Source of the DNA: Bacteroidales bacterium
GTDB taxonomy: Bacteria > Bacteroidota > Bacteroidia > Bacteroidales > UBA12481
Assembly: GCA_028707745.1 (NCBI GenBank)
Contig: JAQWAJ010000095.1
Coordinates: forward strand, 1-6,925
DNA: 6,925 nucleotides
Direction: 5' to 3'
Below the pieces are notes generated by a model. The model had not been told where the DNA came from and did no database searches. It saw only the letters and a list, made by a program, of their open reading frames with translations. This document shows positions 1 to 6,241 of the stretch, one piece after another. How positions within the stretch are numbered: the stretch's first letter is position 1; every line of letters begins with the position of its first letter. The translations under genes were made by a program, and so were the position numbers.

Positions 1-751
1 CTTGTGCAGCCGGCATGATCAGGACATCCTGAATATTAACATGTGAAGGACGGGTCAGGATGAAATGGATCACATCGGCTACGTCTTCTGGACGTAGGGG
101 TGTAAATCCCTCATACACTTTATCGGCCCTGTCCTGATCTCCTTTAAATCGAACGACGGAGAATTCAGTTTCAACGGCACCAGGGCAAACCGATGATACT
201 TTTACCCCAAAATTGACAAAATCCTGCCTCATGCCCATCGTTAAAGCTTCGACAGCATGTTTGGTGGCACAGTAAACTGCACCTTTGGGATAGACCTCTT
301 TTCCGGCAATTGACCCGATGTTGATAATGTGACCTTTTTTTCGGGCAATCATACCCGGAGCAATCAGACGAGTCATGTGCAATATACCTTTAATATTGGT
401 ATCGATCATCTGGTTCCAGTCGTCAAGAGAGCCTTCGTGAACCGGATCGAGACCGGCAGCCAAACCAGCATTATTAATGAGAACGCCTATCGGTTTCCAT
501 TCTTCAGGAAGTTCGTTCAGGGCCCGTTCCACTGATGCATAGTCACGGACATCAACAGACAGGTCCACACAGGCGGCTCCGTATTTTGACTCTAGATAAG
601 TGATCAGTTTCTTCAGCGTTACGGCCCTTCGGCCGGTCAGTATCAATGGGAAGCCGTCTTTTGCCAGGCGTATTGCCGAAGCACGCCCGATGCCCGAAGT
701 GGCTCCGGTAATCAGCACGATCGGTTTTAATGGGTTCGCTTTGGTTTGCAT
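1..751 (-). CDS. Short-chain dehydrogenase/reductase, YdfG-like (C-terminus cut by window edge)
   Basis: NAD(P)-dependent oxidoreductase of the classical SDR family, cytoplasmic. I translated 250 residues from the ATG at 751 to the left edge without a stop. The Rossmann cofactor motif TGATSGIG is at residues 15-22, NNAG at 93-96, and the catalytic set is N119, S147, Y160 and K164 (YCATK). PGAVETEF follows at 190-197. The arginine pair R41-R42 after the second beta strand suggests NADP preference. The end, with NIQDVLIMPAAQ, resembles the YdfG/serine 3-dehydrogenase type, known for 3-hydroxy acids and L-allo-threonine. That family is about 250 residues long, so only a few residues should be missing. 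It is the last visible gene of the minus-strand operon, 40 bases after the Omp85 stop. The exact substrate cannot be told from sequence. Confidence 0.93.
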   Translation of the reverse strand, partial: MQTKANPLKPIVLITGATSGIGRASAIRLAKDGFPLILTGRRAVTLKKLITYLESKYGAACVDLSVDVRDYASVERALNELPEEWKPIGVLINNAGLAAGLDPVHEGSLDDWNQMIDTNIKGILHMTRLIAPGMIARKKGHIINIGSIAGKEVYPKGAVYCATKHAVEALTMGMRQDFVNFGVKVSSVCPGAVETEFSVVRFKGDQDRADKVYEGFTPLRPEDVADVIHFILTRPSHVNIQDVLIMPAAQ

Positions 752-791
752 ATTTTTTTGTTATTAAAGGAAAGCGCAAAATACAGCTATT

Positions 792-2276
792 TCAGAAGAC
801 TCCGACGTATCCCAGATGGATTTTTGTGTTCCGGAAGTTGAACGGAGTATCCCCTTCTTTTCCAATTGCACAGATAATCCGGAATATTCCGCCAGCCGTC
901 CGGATCTGTCCTCCCAAACCTAACCCGAGAGGAGTTTTCCATGTATTGACCTCATTCTCTTTTGTTTGCAGATATCCCAGATCCATGAGCAGGATCAGAT
1001 GGGAGGTTTGATCGAGCAAATACCTCAATTCCAGAGAGGATACCGCATAAGCATCAGCATAAAATACATCCTCATCAAAACCACGGAGCAGGTTGATCCC
1101 TCCTAACCGGTACTGTTCATTCTGATAAGATTCCGGTGATTTCTGATATCCGCCATGCAGAATTACATCAAAGGTCAGGTTTTTCGCAAGGGGCTGAAAC
1201 CAGGAAAAGTCAGCCAGAAATTCAGATTGCTGCATCGAAATACTATCCCCGATACTCTTATGCCCGGTTGTAGCTTCAGCTTTCAATAAAAAGCCCCGGT
1301 AAGGGTTGACCGGATTATCCAGATGGCTGAGTTCCCATTGCACTCCCGACAGCATGCTGCTGAAAGGCTGAATGATGGAATTCGGAGTATCATCTGAAGA
1401 AAGAATACTGCTCTCTTTATGGCGGATCAGAATACTCAGGAGATGTTTTGGGTTGAAATAGTAAGGAATACCGGCCTCCCAGCTCAGATTCAGATAACTG
1501 GTATCCTGGCGGAACAATCCGAAATTCCCTTTCACTCCGAACGGTAGTCCAGCCAGGTAAGGTAATTCAGCTGCCATATTCAGCTTTTGAGAAGCATCCT
1601 GACTCCGGTGCCAGTCGAACTGCCAGTTTTCACCCTGCCCGATCATATTGCTCAGATTGAGCGTCAGTGCACCTGAAAAGGCCAGTTTACCACCCTCCCC
1701 GGACGATGGTGAAAGTCCGATCCATCCGTCAAACCGGTTAGCTCCGGCTTTTTCGGGATAAAAATAAATGGAGGCTTTCCCCGGATGAAATCCGACTTCC
1801 ATCGGGCGTTTCTGTTTCAGAAAAGTAGTTTGCACCAGCCTTGCAGTGGCTTCACTCAGGGCAGATTCGCTGTACGGATCGCCGGGACGGATGTTCATCA
1901 GGCGATAGAGGACCGGTGCGGATATCCGGTAACCCGTCCGGTTCAGTAAAGTATCAAAAATCACCAGTTCACCCGGGTTTATAGATAAAACACCTGATAA
2001 TCCTTGTGTTTTCGGGTTGAGGGAATCCAGGCGCACCTGTACAAATGGGTATCCTGCATTTTCATAAAATCCGATAATTCTTTCTATCGTTGGATTCAGA
2101 TCGGCATAATTCAGACTGACCGGATTGGTCAGTTTTAATCTGGCGAGGATTCCATCACCAGGCACACTGTCAGGTCCATTGATTCTGACATCCAGATTAA
2201 CCGCATGCTGGCTGTACCCTCCGCTTGTCAGCACAGACAATAGCCATATTAAACCGATCAGCCTGCAGTTTTTCAC
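792..2276 (-). CDS. Short Omp85/BamA-superfamily outer-membrane beta-barrel protein
   Basis: Outer-membrane 16-stranded-type barrel protein of the Omp85 (surface antigen D15) superfamily, 494 residues. A signal peptide (about 1-23, ending GGYSQ) is followed by what look like two POTRA-like units. One is around residues 54-108, with YENAGYPF at 71-78. The other is around 112-178, with PGDPYSESAL. The barrel runs from about 180 to the terminal phenylalanine. The conserved loop-6 signature is seen as RLGGINLLRGF (390-400), with R398-G399-F400, and another Omp85-like segment is DNPVNPYRGF (320-329). BamA has about 800 residues with five POTRAs and TamA has three, so this is a short member and I cannot assign it to either. 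It could help insert outer-membrane proteins or translocate a substrate. The start is GTG, 9 bases after the nitroreductase stop. An in-frame signal peptide supports this start. Confidence 0.85.
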   Translation of the reverse strand: MKNCRLIGLIWLLSVLTSGGYSQHAVNLDVRINGPDSVPGDGILARLKLTNPVSLNYADLNPTIERIIGFYENAGYPFVQVRLDSLNPKTQGLSGVLSINPGELVIFDTLLNRTGYRISAPVLYRLMNIRPGDPYSESALSEATARLVQTTFLKQKRPMEVGFHPGKASIYFYPEKAGANRFDGWIGLSPSSGEGGKLAFSGALTLNLSNMIGQGENWQFDWHRSQDASQKLNMAAELPYLAGLPFGVKGNFGLFRQDTSYLNLSWEAGIPYYFNPKHLLSILIRHKESSILSSDDTPNSIIQPFSSMLSGVQWELSHLDNPVNPYRGFLLKAEATTGHKSIGDSISMQQSEFLADFSWFQPLAKNLTFDVILHGGYQKSPESYQNEQYRLGGINLLRGFDEDVFYADAYAVSSLELRYLLDQTSHLILLMDLGYLQTKENEVNTWKTPLGLGLGGQIRTAGGIFRIICAIGKEGDTPFNFRNTKIHLGYVGVF

Positions 2277-2285
2277 CTGAAAGGG

Positions 2286-3038
2286 TTAGTCCTCATTGGA
2301 CATAAAGTCCTGCTGAGCAAGAGTTTTCAGAAAAGTCCTGGAAAAGGAGCGGTTATCTGCCCTGGTATACCGGTTATCTGTAAATATCTGGGCCAATGTT
2401 TCTTTGCCATTGATTTTAATCAGTTCGAGCGTGGATTCCAACGCTTCTTTTTCGGCGTGAATGCTGTCAATGGCTGATGGAGAATACTTTTGATATTTTT
2501 CATAGTGAACGACACCTTCAACCGGCAGCCGGTCAGTCAGTGCCGGTGTTTCATCCGGATATCCCATTACAATGGCAGCCACAGGGACCACAAGTTTTGG
2601 CAATTCCAGTATCCTGATAAAATGGTCAGCCATCCAGGTTACGGTTCCAAGGTAACAGGCACCCAATCCGAGGGATTCTGCAGCAATGACGGCGTTTTGG
2701 GCGGCCAGGAGAGCATCGGTCGCACCGGTAAGAAATGACAGGTAATTGTCATATCCGGGGTCAGCATTTCGTTGCGTGCACCACTGGCTGAAACGGTTAA
2801 AGTCGGAGCAAAAGGTAAGGTGAACCGGGGCACTGAGTACCATATCCTGTTTGAAATGTGCTTCCCATAATTGTTTCCTGATGGCTGCATCCCTGGTTAC
2901 TACAATGCTGTATGCCTGCATGTTACCGGTATTTGAAGCGCGTGTGGCGGCTTCAAGAAGGGTATCCAGTTTCGTATTTTCGATCTCGCAGGTTTTGAAT
3001 TTTCGTATCGATCTGTGATTAAATAAGGTATCTATCAT
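2286..3038 (-). CDS. NfsA-like FMN-dependent nitroreductase
   Basis: Cytoplasmic flavin oxidoreductase of the nitroreductase superfamily, 250 residues from the chosen start, close to the 240 of E. coli NfsA. The N-terminal FMN-binding motif HRSIRKF is at residues 8-14. The central segment AAQNAVIAAESLGLGACYLG closely matches the NfsA-type helix and strand, followed by LPKLVVPVAAIVMGYP. The C-terminal tail with DNRSFSRTFLKTL is typical of the NfsA/FRP branch, which uses NADPH to reduce quinones, nitroaromatics or flavin. The frame is open up to an ATG at 3065. I chose the ATG at 3038 because GGAGA lies just upstream, family members begin close to the HRS motif, and a possible -7 element (TATCTTTA on the minus strand, 3069-3076) would start transcription near 3065. 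It heads the operon with the Omp85 protein and the SDR. Confidence 0.9.
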   Translation of the reverse strand: MIDTLFNHRSIRKFKTCEIENTKLDTLLEAATRASNTGNMQAYSIVVTRDAAIRKQLWEAHFKQDMVLSAPVHLTFCSDFNRFSQWCTQRNADPGYDNYLSFLTGATDALLAAQNAVIAAESLGLGACYLGTVTWMADHFIRILELPKLVVPVAAIVMGYPDETPALTDRLPVEGVVHYEKYQKYSPSAIDSIHAEKEALESTLELIKINGKETLAQIFTDNRYTRADNRSFSRTFLKTLAQQDFMSNED

Positions 3039-3041
3039 GGT

Positions 3042-3046
3042 TCTCC
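3042..3046 (-). promoter_or_regulatory. Shine-Dalgarno-like GGAGA deciding the nitroreductase start
   Basis: On the minus strand GGAGAACC directly precedes the ATG at 3038. The upstream in-frame ATG at 3065 has no purine-rich site. The spacing is short (about 4 bases) and Bacteroidota rely little on such sites, so the support is moderate. Confidence 0.45.
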
Positions 3047-3110
3047 AATTTTTTTGACATGACAAGTATAAAGATATTATGCGGGGCTAAAAATTACCCT
3101 GATTTATTTT

Positions 3111-3148
3111 TCCATTTCGTCATCTGATATGCATCTATATCAGTGTAA
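3111..3148 (+). promoter_or_regulatory. Putative promoter of the lamin-tail protein gene
   Basis: This stretch has TCCATTT at 3111-3117, CATCTATAT at 3132-3140 and GTGTAA at 3143-3148. The same three blocks occur at nearly identical spacing before the peptide operon (4035-4073). TATATC (3136-3141) would be the -10/-7 element. It fits the Bacteroidota TAnnTTTG consensus only partly. Its similarity to the second copy is the main support. Confidence 0.45.
3124..3143. repeat. Perfect inverted repeat in the divergent intergenic region
   Basis: CTGATAT (3124-3130) and ATATCAG (3137-3143) are exact reverse complements with a 6-base spacer. The repeat lies between the divergent nitroreductase and lamin-tail genes and overlaps the likely -10 region of the latter. 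It could be an operator for a dimeric regulator. There is no T-run after it, so it is not a terminator. Confidence 0.45.
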
Positions 3149-3167
3149 ACCATAAACAAAAAATCGC

Positions 3168-4016
3168 ATGAAAAGTTATTATCTCCTTCTATTAACGGTT
3201 GTCCTGTCGGGTTATTGGGCAAGCCTCGATGGGCAAACGGCACCGGGTCAGGGCGACATCCTGATTACGGAAATTATGGCAAATCCATCGGTAGTAAGTG
3301 ATGCCAACGGGGAATGGATCGAAATCCGGAATATGACCGATCATGATTTATTGCTGAACGGATTGGTTTTGAAAGACGCCGGCAGCAATCACCATGTTCT
3401 GACCGCTGCAGGTAACCTGGTATTACCCGCCAACGGTTACTGGGTTCTGGCCAAAAACAGTGATATTTTAACCAATGGCGGAGTAGAAGTGAACTACACC
3501 TGTCAAAATTTTACGCTGAGCAATACCTCTGACCAGGTCATTCTTACCACAGCGGATGAAACGCTGATTGATCAGGTTTCCTATGATTCTGGCTGGCCGG
3601 TGGTATCGGGTGCTTCCATGGAACTGCATCCGGATCATCAAACTTTCAGCAAAAACGATCAGAGCAAGTACTGGTTTCAAGCCCAGACAATTTATGGAGC
3701 AGGAGATAAAGGAAGCCCGGGCAAACCAAATCCGGCTTCATCCGGTTCAGATGGCTGGGAACAGGAAATCAGCATGCAGGTATTTCCAAACCCTTCAAAT
3801 GGAAAATTCTTTCTGGAAGTTAAGTTACCAAACCCTCAACCGGGTGAAATCAGATTGATCAATTTATTGGGACAGGATTTTCTTTATAAAAAGTTTTCTG
3901 CAGAGCATCAAATAAAGGAAACCATTGAACCGGATTTCCTCACCCCTGGCATCTGGTTTATCAAGGTGATTTCAGGTAATACAGCCAAAGCAGTGCGAAT
4001 CATCACCGGCAGATAA
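3168..4016 (+). CDS. Secreted lamin-tail-domain protein with type IX sorting domain
   Basis: Exported protein of 282 residues. A signal peptide (about 1-22, hydrophobic LLLLTVVLSG) precedes a lamin tail domain at roughly 29-135. That domain opens with GDILITEIMANP and NGEWIEIRN, both characteristic of bacterial LTD modules, which adopt an immunoglobulin-like fold. A serine/glycine/proline-rich linker (about 180-202) leads to the C-terminal type IX secretion sorting domain at about 203-282, with VFPNPSNGKFF, then LINLLGQ and the closing PGIWFIKVISG. Such domains direct transport across the outer membrane by the Por/T9SS machinery and are then usually cleaved, with surface attachment or release. 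The cargo has no catalytic domain, so a structural or binding role is likely but unproven. The start is an ATG after an A-rich leader. The next gene is 76 bases downstream under a similar promoter. Confidence 0.9.
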   Translation: MKSYYLLLLTVVLSGYWASLDGQTAPGQGDILITEIMANPSVVSDANGEWIEIRNMTDHDLLLNGLVLKDAGSNHHVLTAAGNLVLPANGYWVLAKNSDILTNGGVEVNYTCQNFTLSNTSDQVILTTADETLIDQVSYDSGWPVVSGASMELHPDHQTFSKNDQSKYWFQAQTIYGAGDKGSPGKPNPASSGSDGWEQEISMQVFPNPSNGKFFLEVKLPNPQPGEIRLINLLGQDFLYKKFSAEHQIKETIEPDFLTPGIWFIKVISGNTAKAVRIITGR

Positions 4017-4034
4017 AAAAAAGTGAAAAAAAAT

Positions 4035-4073
4035 TCCATTTGTCAAGGAAGATGACATCTATATAATGTGTAA
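4035..4073 (+). promoter_or_regulatory. Putative promoter of the peptide/thioredoxin/propeller operon
   Basis: TTGTCA (4040-4045) and TATAAT (4062-4067) are separated by 16 bases, and TTTG (4039-4042) also matches the Bacteroidota -33 element. TCCATTT, CATCTATAT and GTGTAA recur here as they do upstream of 3168, and GTGTAA starts 25 bases before the start codon in both places. A small inverted repeat, AGATG-A-CATCT (4050-4060), lies just before the -10 region. Transcription would start near 4075, which excludes the in-frame ATG at 4066. Confidence 0.55.
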
Positions 4074-4092
4074 CCAATTAAAACAAAACACA

Positions 4093-4401
4093 ATGAAAAA
4101 ATTAACATGGAAAAAATCCGGTATTATGCTGGCATTACTGGCCATTATGGCCGGTAACATGATCGGGATTAATGCTATCGCCGTCAACGAAGGCGACAAA
4201 ACGAACGGAGATGCCCCTGTAGGAGTTTTGGTAGGCTATACTCCTGCACTTCAGAAAGTAAAAACCGGTGAGCATATTGAGCACTGGGGGTGGATTGGCG
4301 GTTTTTTCACAAGATTGGTCAGCGACTACTCGTATATTCTTTGCTGCCAGAAAACTTATCGTGCAATGGATGGGTGCAAGGACCTGCCGGTTTGTAAGTA
4401 A
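4093..4401 (+). CDS. Small exported peptide with C-terminal CCQ-x8-C-x5-C motif (peptide 1)
   Basis: Protein of 102 residues that I cannot assign to a named family with certainty. It has a lysine-rich n-region (KKLTWKK), a hydrophobic core at 10-30 and likely cleavage after A28 or A30, so it should be exported. The mature part of about 72 residues has HW at 64-65, a hydrophobic/aromatic stretch (WIGGFF) and four cysteines, all at the end: C84, C85, C95 and C101. The second peptide (6238-6564) repeats this pattern. The segment NAIAVNEGD at the leader end loosely recalls the NVEALA/GE junction of Bacteroides NVEALA peptides. The frame is open from an ATG at 4066, but that codon sits inside the promoter and would spoil the signal peptide, so 4093 is chosen. 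It is the first gene of the operon, 5 bases before the thioredoxin-like gene. Confidence 0.8.
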   Translation: MKKLTWKKSGIMLALLAIMAGNMIGINAIAVNEGDKTNGDAPVGVLVGYTPALQKVKTGEHIEHWGWIGGFFTRLVSDYSYILCCQKTYRAMDGCKDLPVCK

Positions 4402-4406
4402 CCGCT

Positions 4407-5030
4407 ATGAAACCAAAAGTTTGGATATTGTCGGTATTTTTGTTACTGATCATAAACCTGACCTGGATTTGGAAGTTCGATCAGATCCACCATTCTTACG
4501 GCCGGAGCATGAATGAAAGCCGGGCCCGGTATCTTGAGGTAAACAGGGAATTAAGCACGATGAACAGGGGCTGGAGATATACGATCAGGTCAAATGGACA
4601 ATCCCTGCCCCAAAATGTCAGGGTTCAGGCGGAGGATGGAACCTCGAGCTATCTTAACGCCCATATTGGTTTGTCGGGTAAGCTGGTCCTGGTGGCGTCT
4701 GACCGGCATTGTTCATCCTGTGTGGATCAGTTGCTGTTCACTTTAAAGAATGAGATTGCCGAAAATAACCGAAATCATATTCTGATCCTGTTCTCTGAGC
4801 AGCACCCTTCACAGGGCATGTGGTGGCAACGCAAGGCAATCCTAACCGGGGCAGAGTTTTTAGAGATCAGTGAAAGAGGACTGCATCTCCCGATGGATTC
4901 CCTGGAAATCCCTTACTTCTTTCTCACCGGAGCCGGGCTCACGGCTAACCTTACCTATGCCCCCTTTCCCTCCCTGGAGGAGCAGACCAAAGAATACCTC
5001 ACCCTGATTGAAGACCGATTCTTTAAATAA
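4407..5030 (+). CDS. Membrane-anchored thioredoxin-like protein with CSSC active site
   Basis: Protein of 207 residues. A single uncleaved-type transmembrane helix (about 5-22) is followed by a charged, probably helical stem (about 30-52) and an extracytoplasmic thioredoxin-fold domain (about 65-205). The strand GKLVLVASD leads to C102-S-S-C105, a CxxC redox pair at the usual start of the first helix. P169 in EIPYFFLTGAG is placed like the thioredoxin cis-proline before the next strand. By family knowledge such proteins act in the periplasm as thiol-disulfide oxidoreductases (TlpA/redoxin group). Whether this one reduces, oxidises or isomerises is not visible. It lies 5 bases after one cysteine-containing peptide gene and two genes before another, so these peptides are the obvious candidate substrates. 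The tail EEQTKEYLTLIEDRFF is helical. Confidence 0.82.
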   Translation: MKPKVWILSVFLLLIINLTWIWKFDQIHHSYGRSMNESRARYLEVNRELSTMNRGWRYTIRSNGQSLPQNVRVQAEDGTSSYLNAHIGLSGKLVLVASDRHCSSCVDQLLFTLKNEIAENNRNHILILFSEQHPSQGMWWQRKAILTGAEFLEISERGLHLPMDSLEIPYFFLTGAGLTANLTYAPFPSLEEQTKEYLTLIEDRFFK

Positions 5031-5041
5031 AACTGAATGCT

Positions 5042-6241
5042 ATGAAAACCTTAGTCTTAACAAGTCTTATTGTTGCTTTGTTCCTGGCAGCAGGTTGTAA
5101 GCCAAAACAGGCAGAAACAGAAGCAGTCATCAGGATTCCTTTTGAATCAGCTAAAACAATTGATCTTGGGCAGTATATCGAAGGTGTGCATTATATTCAA
5201 CTCGAGAATCATCCCGAATCCGCCTTCACAGATCTTGACAAAGTGATGGTATGCGGAGATCGAATTTTCATGCTCGACAAAAGGCTTGAAGCTGTTTTTT
5301 GTTTTGACACTACCGGTAGCTTTAAATATCGGATCCAACGCGTCGGACGGGGACCAGGCGAATATACCGAGTTGGATGCCATGTGGGTAAAACCACACGA
5401 AAAAGAACTCTGGCTGCAATCATTTTGGCCGTCTAAAATAATGGTATACGATCTCAATGGTCAGTTTCTCCGCGAATTTGATATTCGCTGGTCGGCCAGG
5501 GACATGGTTGCAATTGGGGAAAACCTCATTCTCGGATATAATGCCTCCCGTTCCAACGATGGAACAGACAGCCTTCAGGAAGGGACCTTCCTGCTCAATG
5601 AGAAAGGTGAATACCTGAGACAGCCAAAGATTCTGGGGGACAGTTCCATGTATTGGTCGATCTGTTATCAGCGGAGCCTTGAAGAATTCAGACATGGAGT
5701 TCTGCTGCTCAGTCAGTCGGACACTATTTTTCATATTGACCAGACAGGTAAGGTCACCCCTGATATGTTTATGGATTGGGGCAAACTAAAATTCCCGGAT
5801 GAATACAAAGGGATCAGTAAATATGCACCAAGAAATAATGAACTATTTGGAAGGAATTATGTATTCTCCAAAGACCAGCTTATTGCATTCGGACCCATCA
5901 GGATGTTCAGGGTGATCATTGGCAGTCATCTTGAACTCGCCCTTGCTGATCTCCAGGCTCAGCAAGGCACCCATTCAACCCAGGTTTCCAGTAACACGGG
6001 TAAAATGCCATTACTCTTTCCAATAGCCAAAAGTGATCAGAATGAGTTGATCGGGATATACGACATGTCAACACTTTTGGCCATGAAAGAATCTATGGAT
6101 CATCGGACAGAAGATCCGACAAATCAACAAATGTTTCAGGCGATGGACTCGATGATTGAGTCCGCATTCAAGCAGGATCGACCAATTCTGTGGGTTGCAA
6201 AAATTAAACAAACATGGTTAACTAAAAAAAATGAACAATGA
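5042..6241 (+). CDS. 6-bladed beta-propeller lipoprotein
   Basis: Lipoprotein of 399 residues. The signal sequence ends in the lipobox LAAGC, with C19 as the lipidated residue, followed by KPKQAE, so it should sit in the inner or outer membrane facing the periplasm or the surface. The rest fits the Bacteroidota 6-bladed beta-propeller family. An opening IPFESAKTIDL strand precedes YIQLENHPES, then repeated blade motifs such as DRIFMLDKR and FCFDTTGSFKYRI, the hallmark GRGPGEY at 102-108, KIMVYDLNGQFLREF, and NEKGEYLRQP. Propellers of this type are thought to bind ligands or partner proteins, and no enzymatic residues are recognisable. The last 60 or so residues, with two helices rich in Met and Gln, fall outside the propeller pattern. 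It starts 11 bases after the thioredoxin-like gene and overlaps the next gene by 4 bases. Confidence 0.87.
   Translation: MKTLVLTSLIVALFLAAGCKPKQAETEAVIRIPFESAKTIDLGQYIEGVHYIQLENHPESAFTDLDKVMVCGDRIFMLDKRLEAVFCFDTTGSFKYRIQRVGRGPGEYTELDAMWVKPHEKELWLQSFWPSKIMVYDLNGQFLREFDIRWSARDMVAIGENLILGYNASRSNDGTDSLQEGTFLLNEKGEYLRQPKILGDSSMYWSICYQRSLEEFRHGVLLLSQSDTIFHIDQTGKVTPDMFMDWGKLKFPDEYKGISKYAPRNNELFGRNYVFSKDQLIAFGPIRMFRVIIGSHLELALADLQAQQGTHSTQVSSNTGKMPLLFPIAKSDQNELIGIYDMSTLLAMKESMDHRTEDPTNQQMFQAMDSMIESAFKQDRPILWVAKIKQTWLTKKNEQ

Noticed and set aside
730..1011. Open frame of 93 codons on the plus strand across the Omp85/SDR junction
   Set aside because: It is antisense to the conserved ends of two genes, and no coding signal or domain is visible.
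3039..3065. Longer nitroreductase starting at 3065
   Set aside because: The extra residues MSCQKNWRT are not typical of the family, and the ATG at 3038 has a GGAGA site and starts close to HRSIRKF.
4017..4034. A-rich stretch after the lamin-tail gene as a possible terminator
   Set aside because: There is no hairpin before the A-run on the plus strand, so a terminator is not supported. Read-through into the peptide operon remains possible.
4066..4092. In-frame upstream ATG giving a nine-residue longer peptide 1
   Set aside because: It lies within the TATAAT-like element, so the transcript would start after it, and it would put a polar stretch before the KKLTWKK signal peptide n-region.
4268..4516. 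Open frame of 82 codons on the plus strand overlapping peptide 1 and the thioredoxin-like gene
   Set aside because: It is out of frame with two well-supported genes and has no recognisable domain or signal.
5037..5045. Mini-frame ATG-CTA-TGA just before the propeller start
   Set aside because: Two codons overlapping the start could arise by chance, and nothing else suggests attenuation.
5420..5734. Open frame of 104 codons on the minus strand inside the propeller gene
   Set aside because: It is antisense to a gene with a clear lipobox and GRGPGEY motif, and its own translation resembles no protein family.
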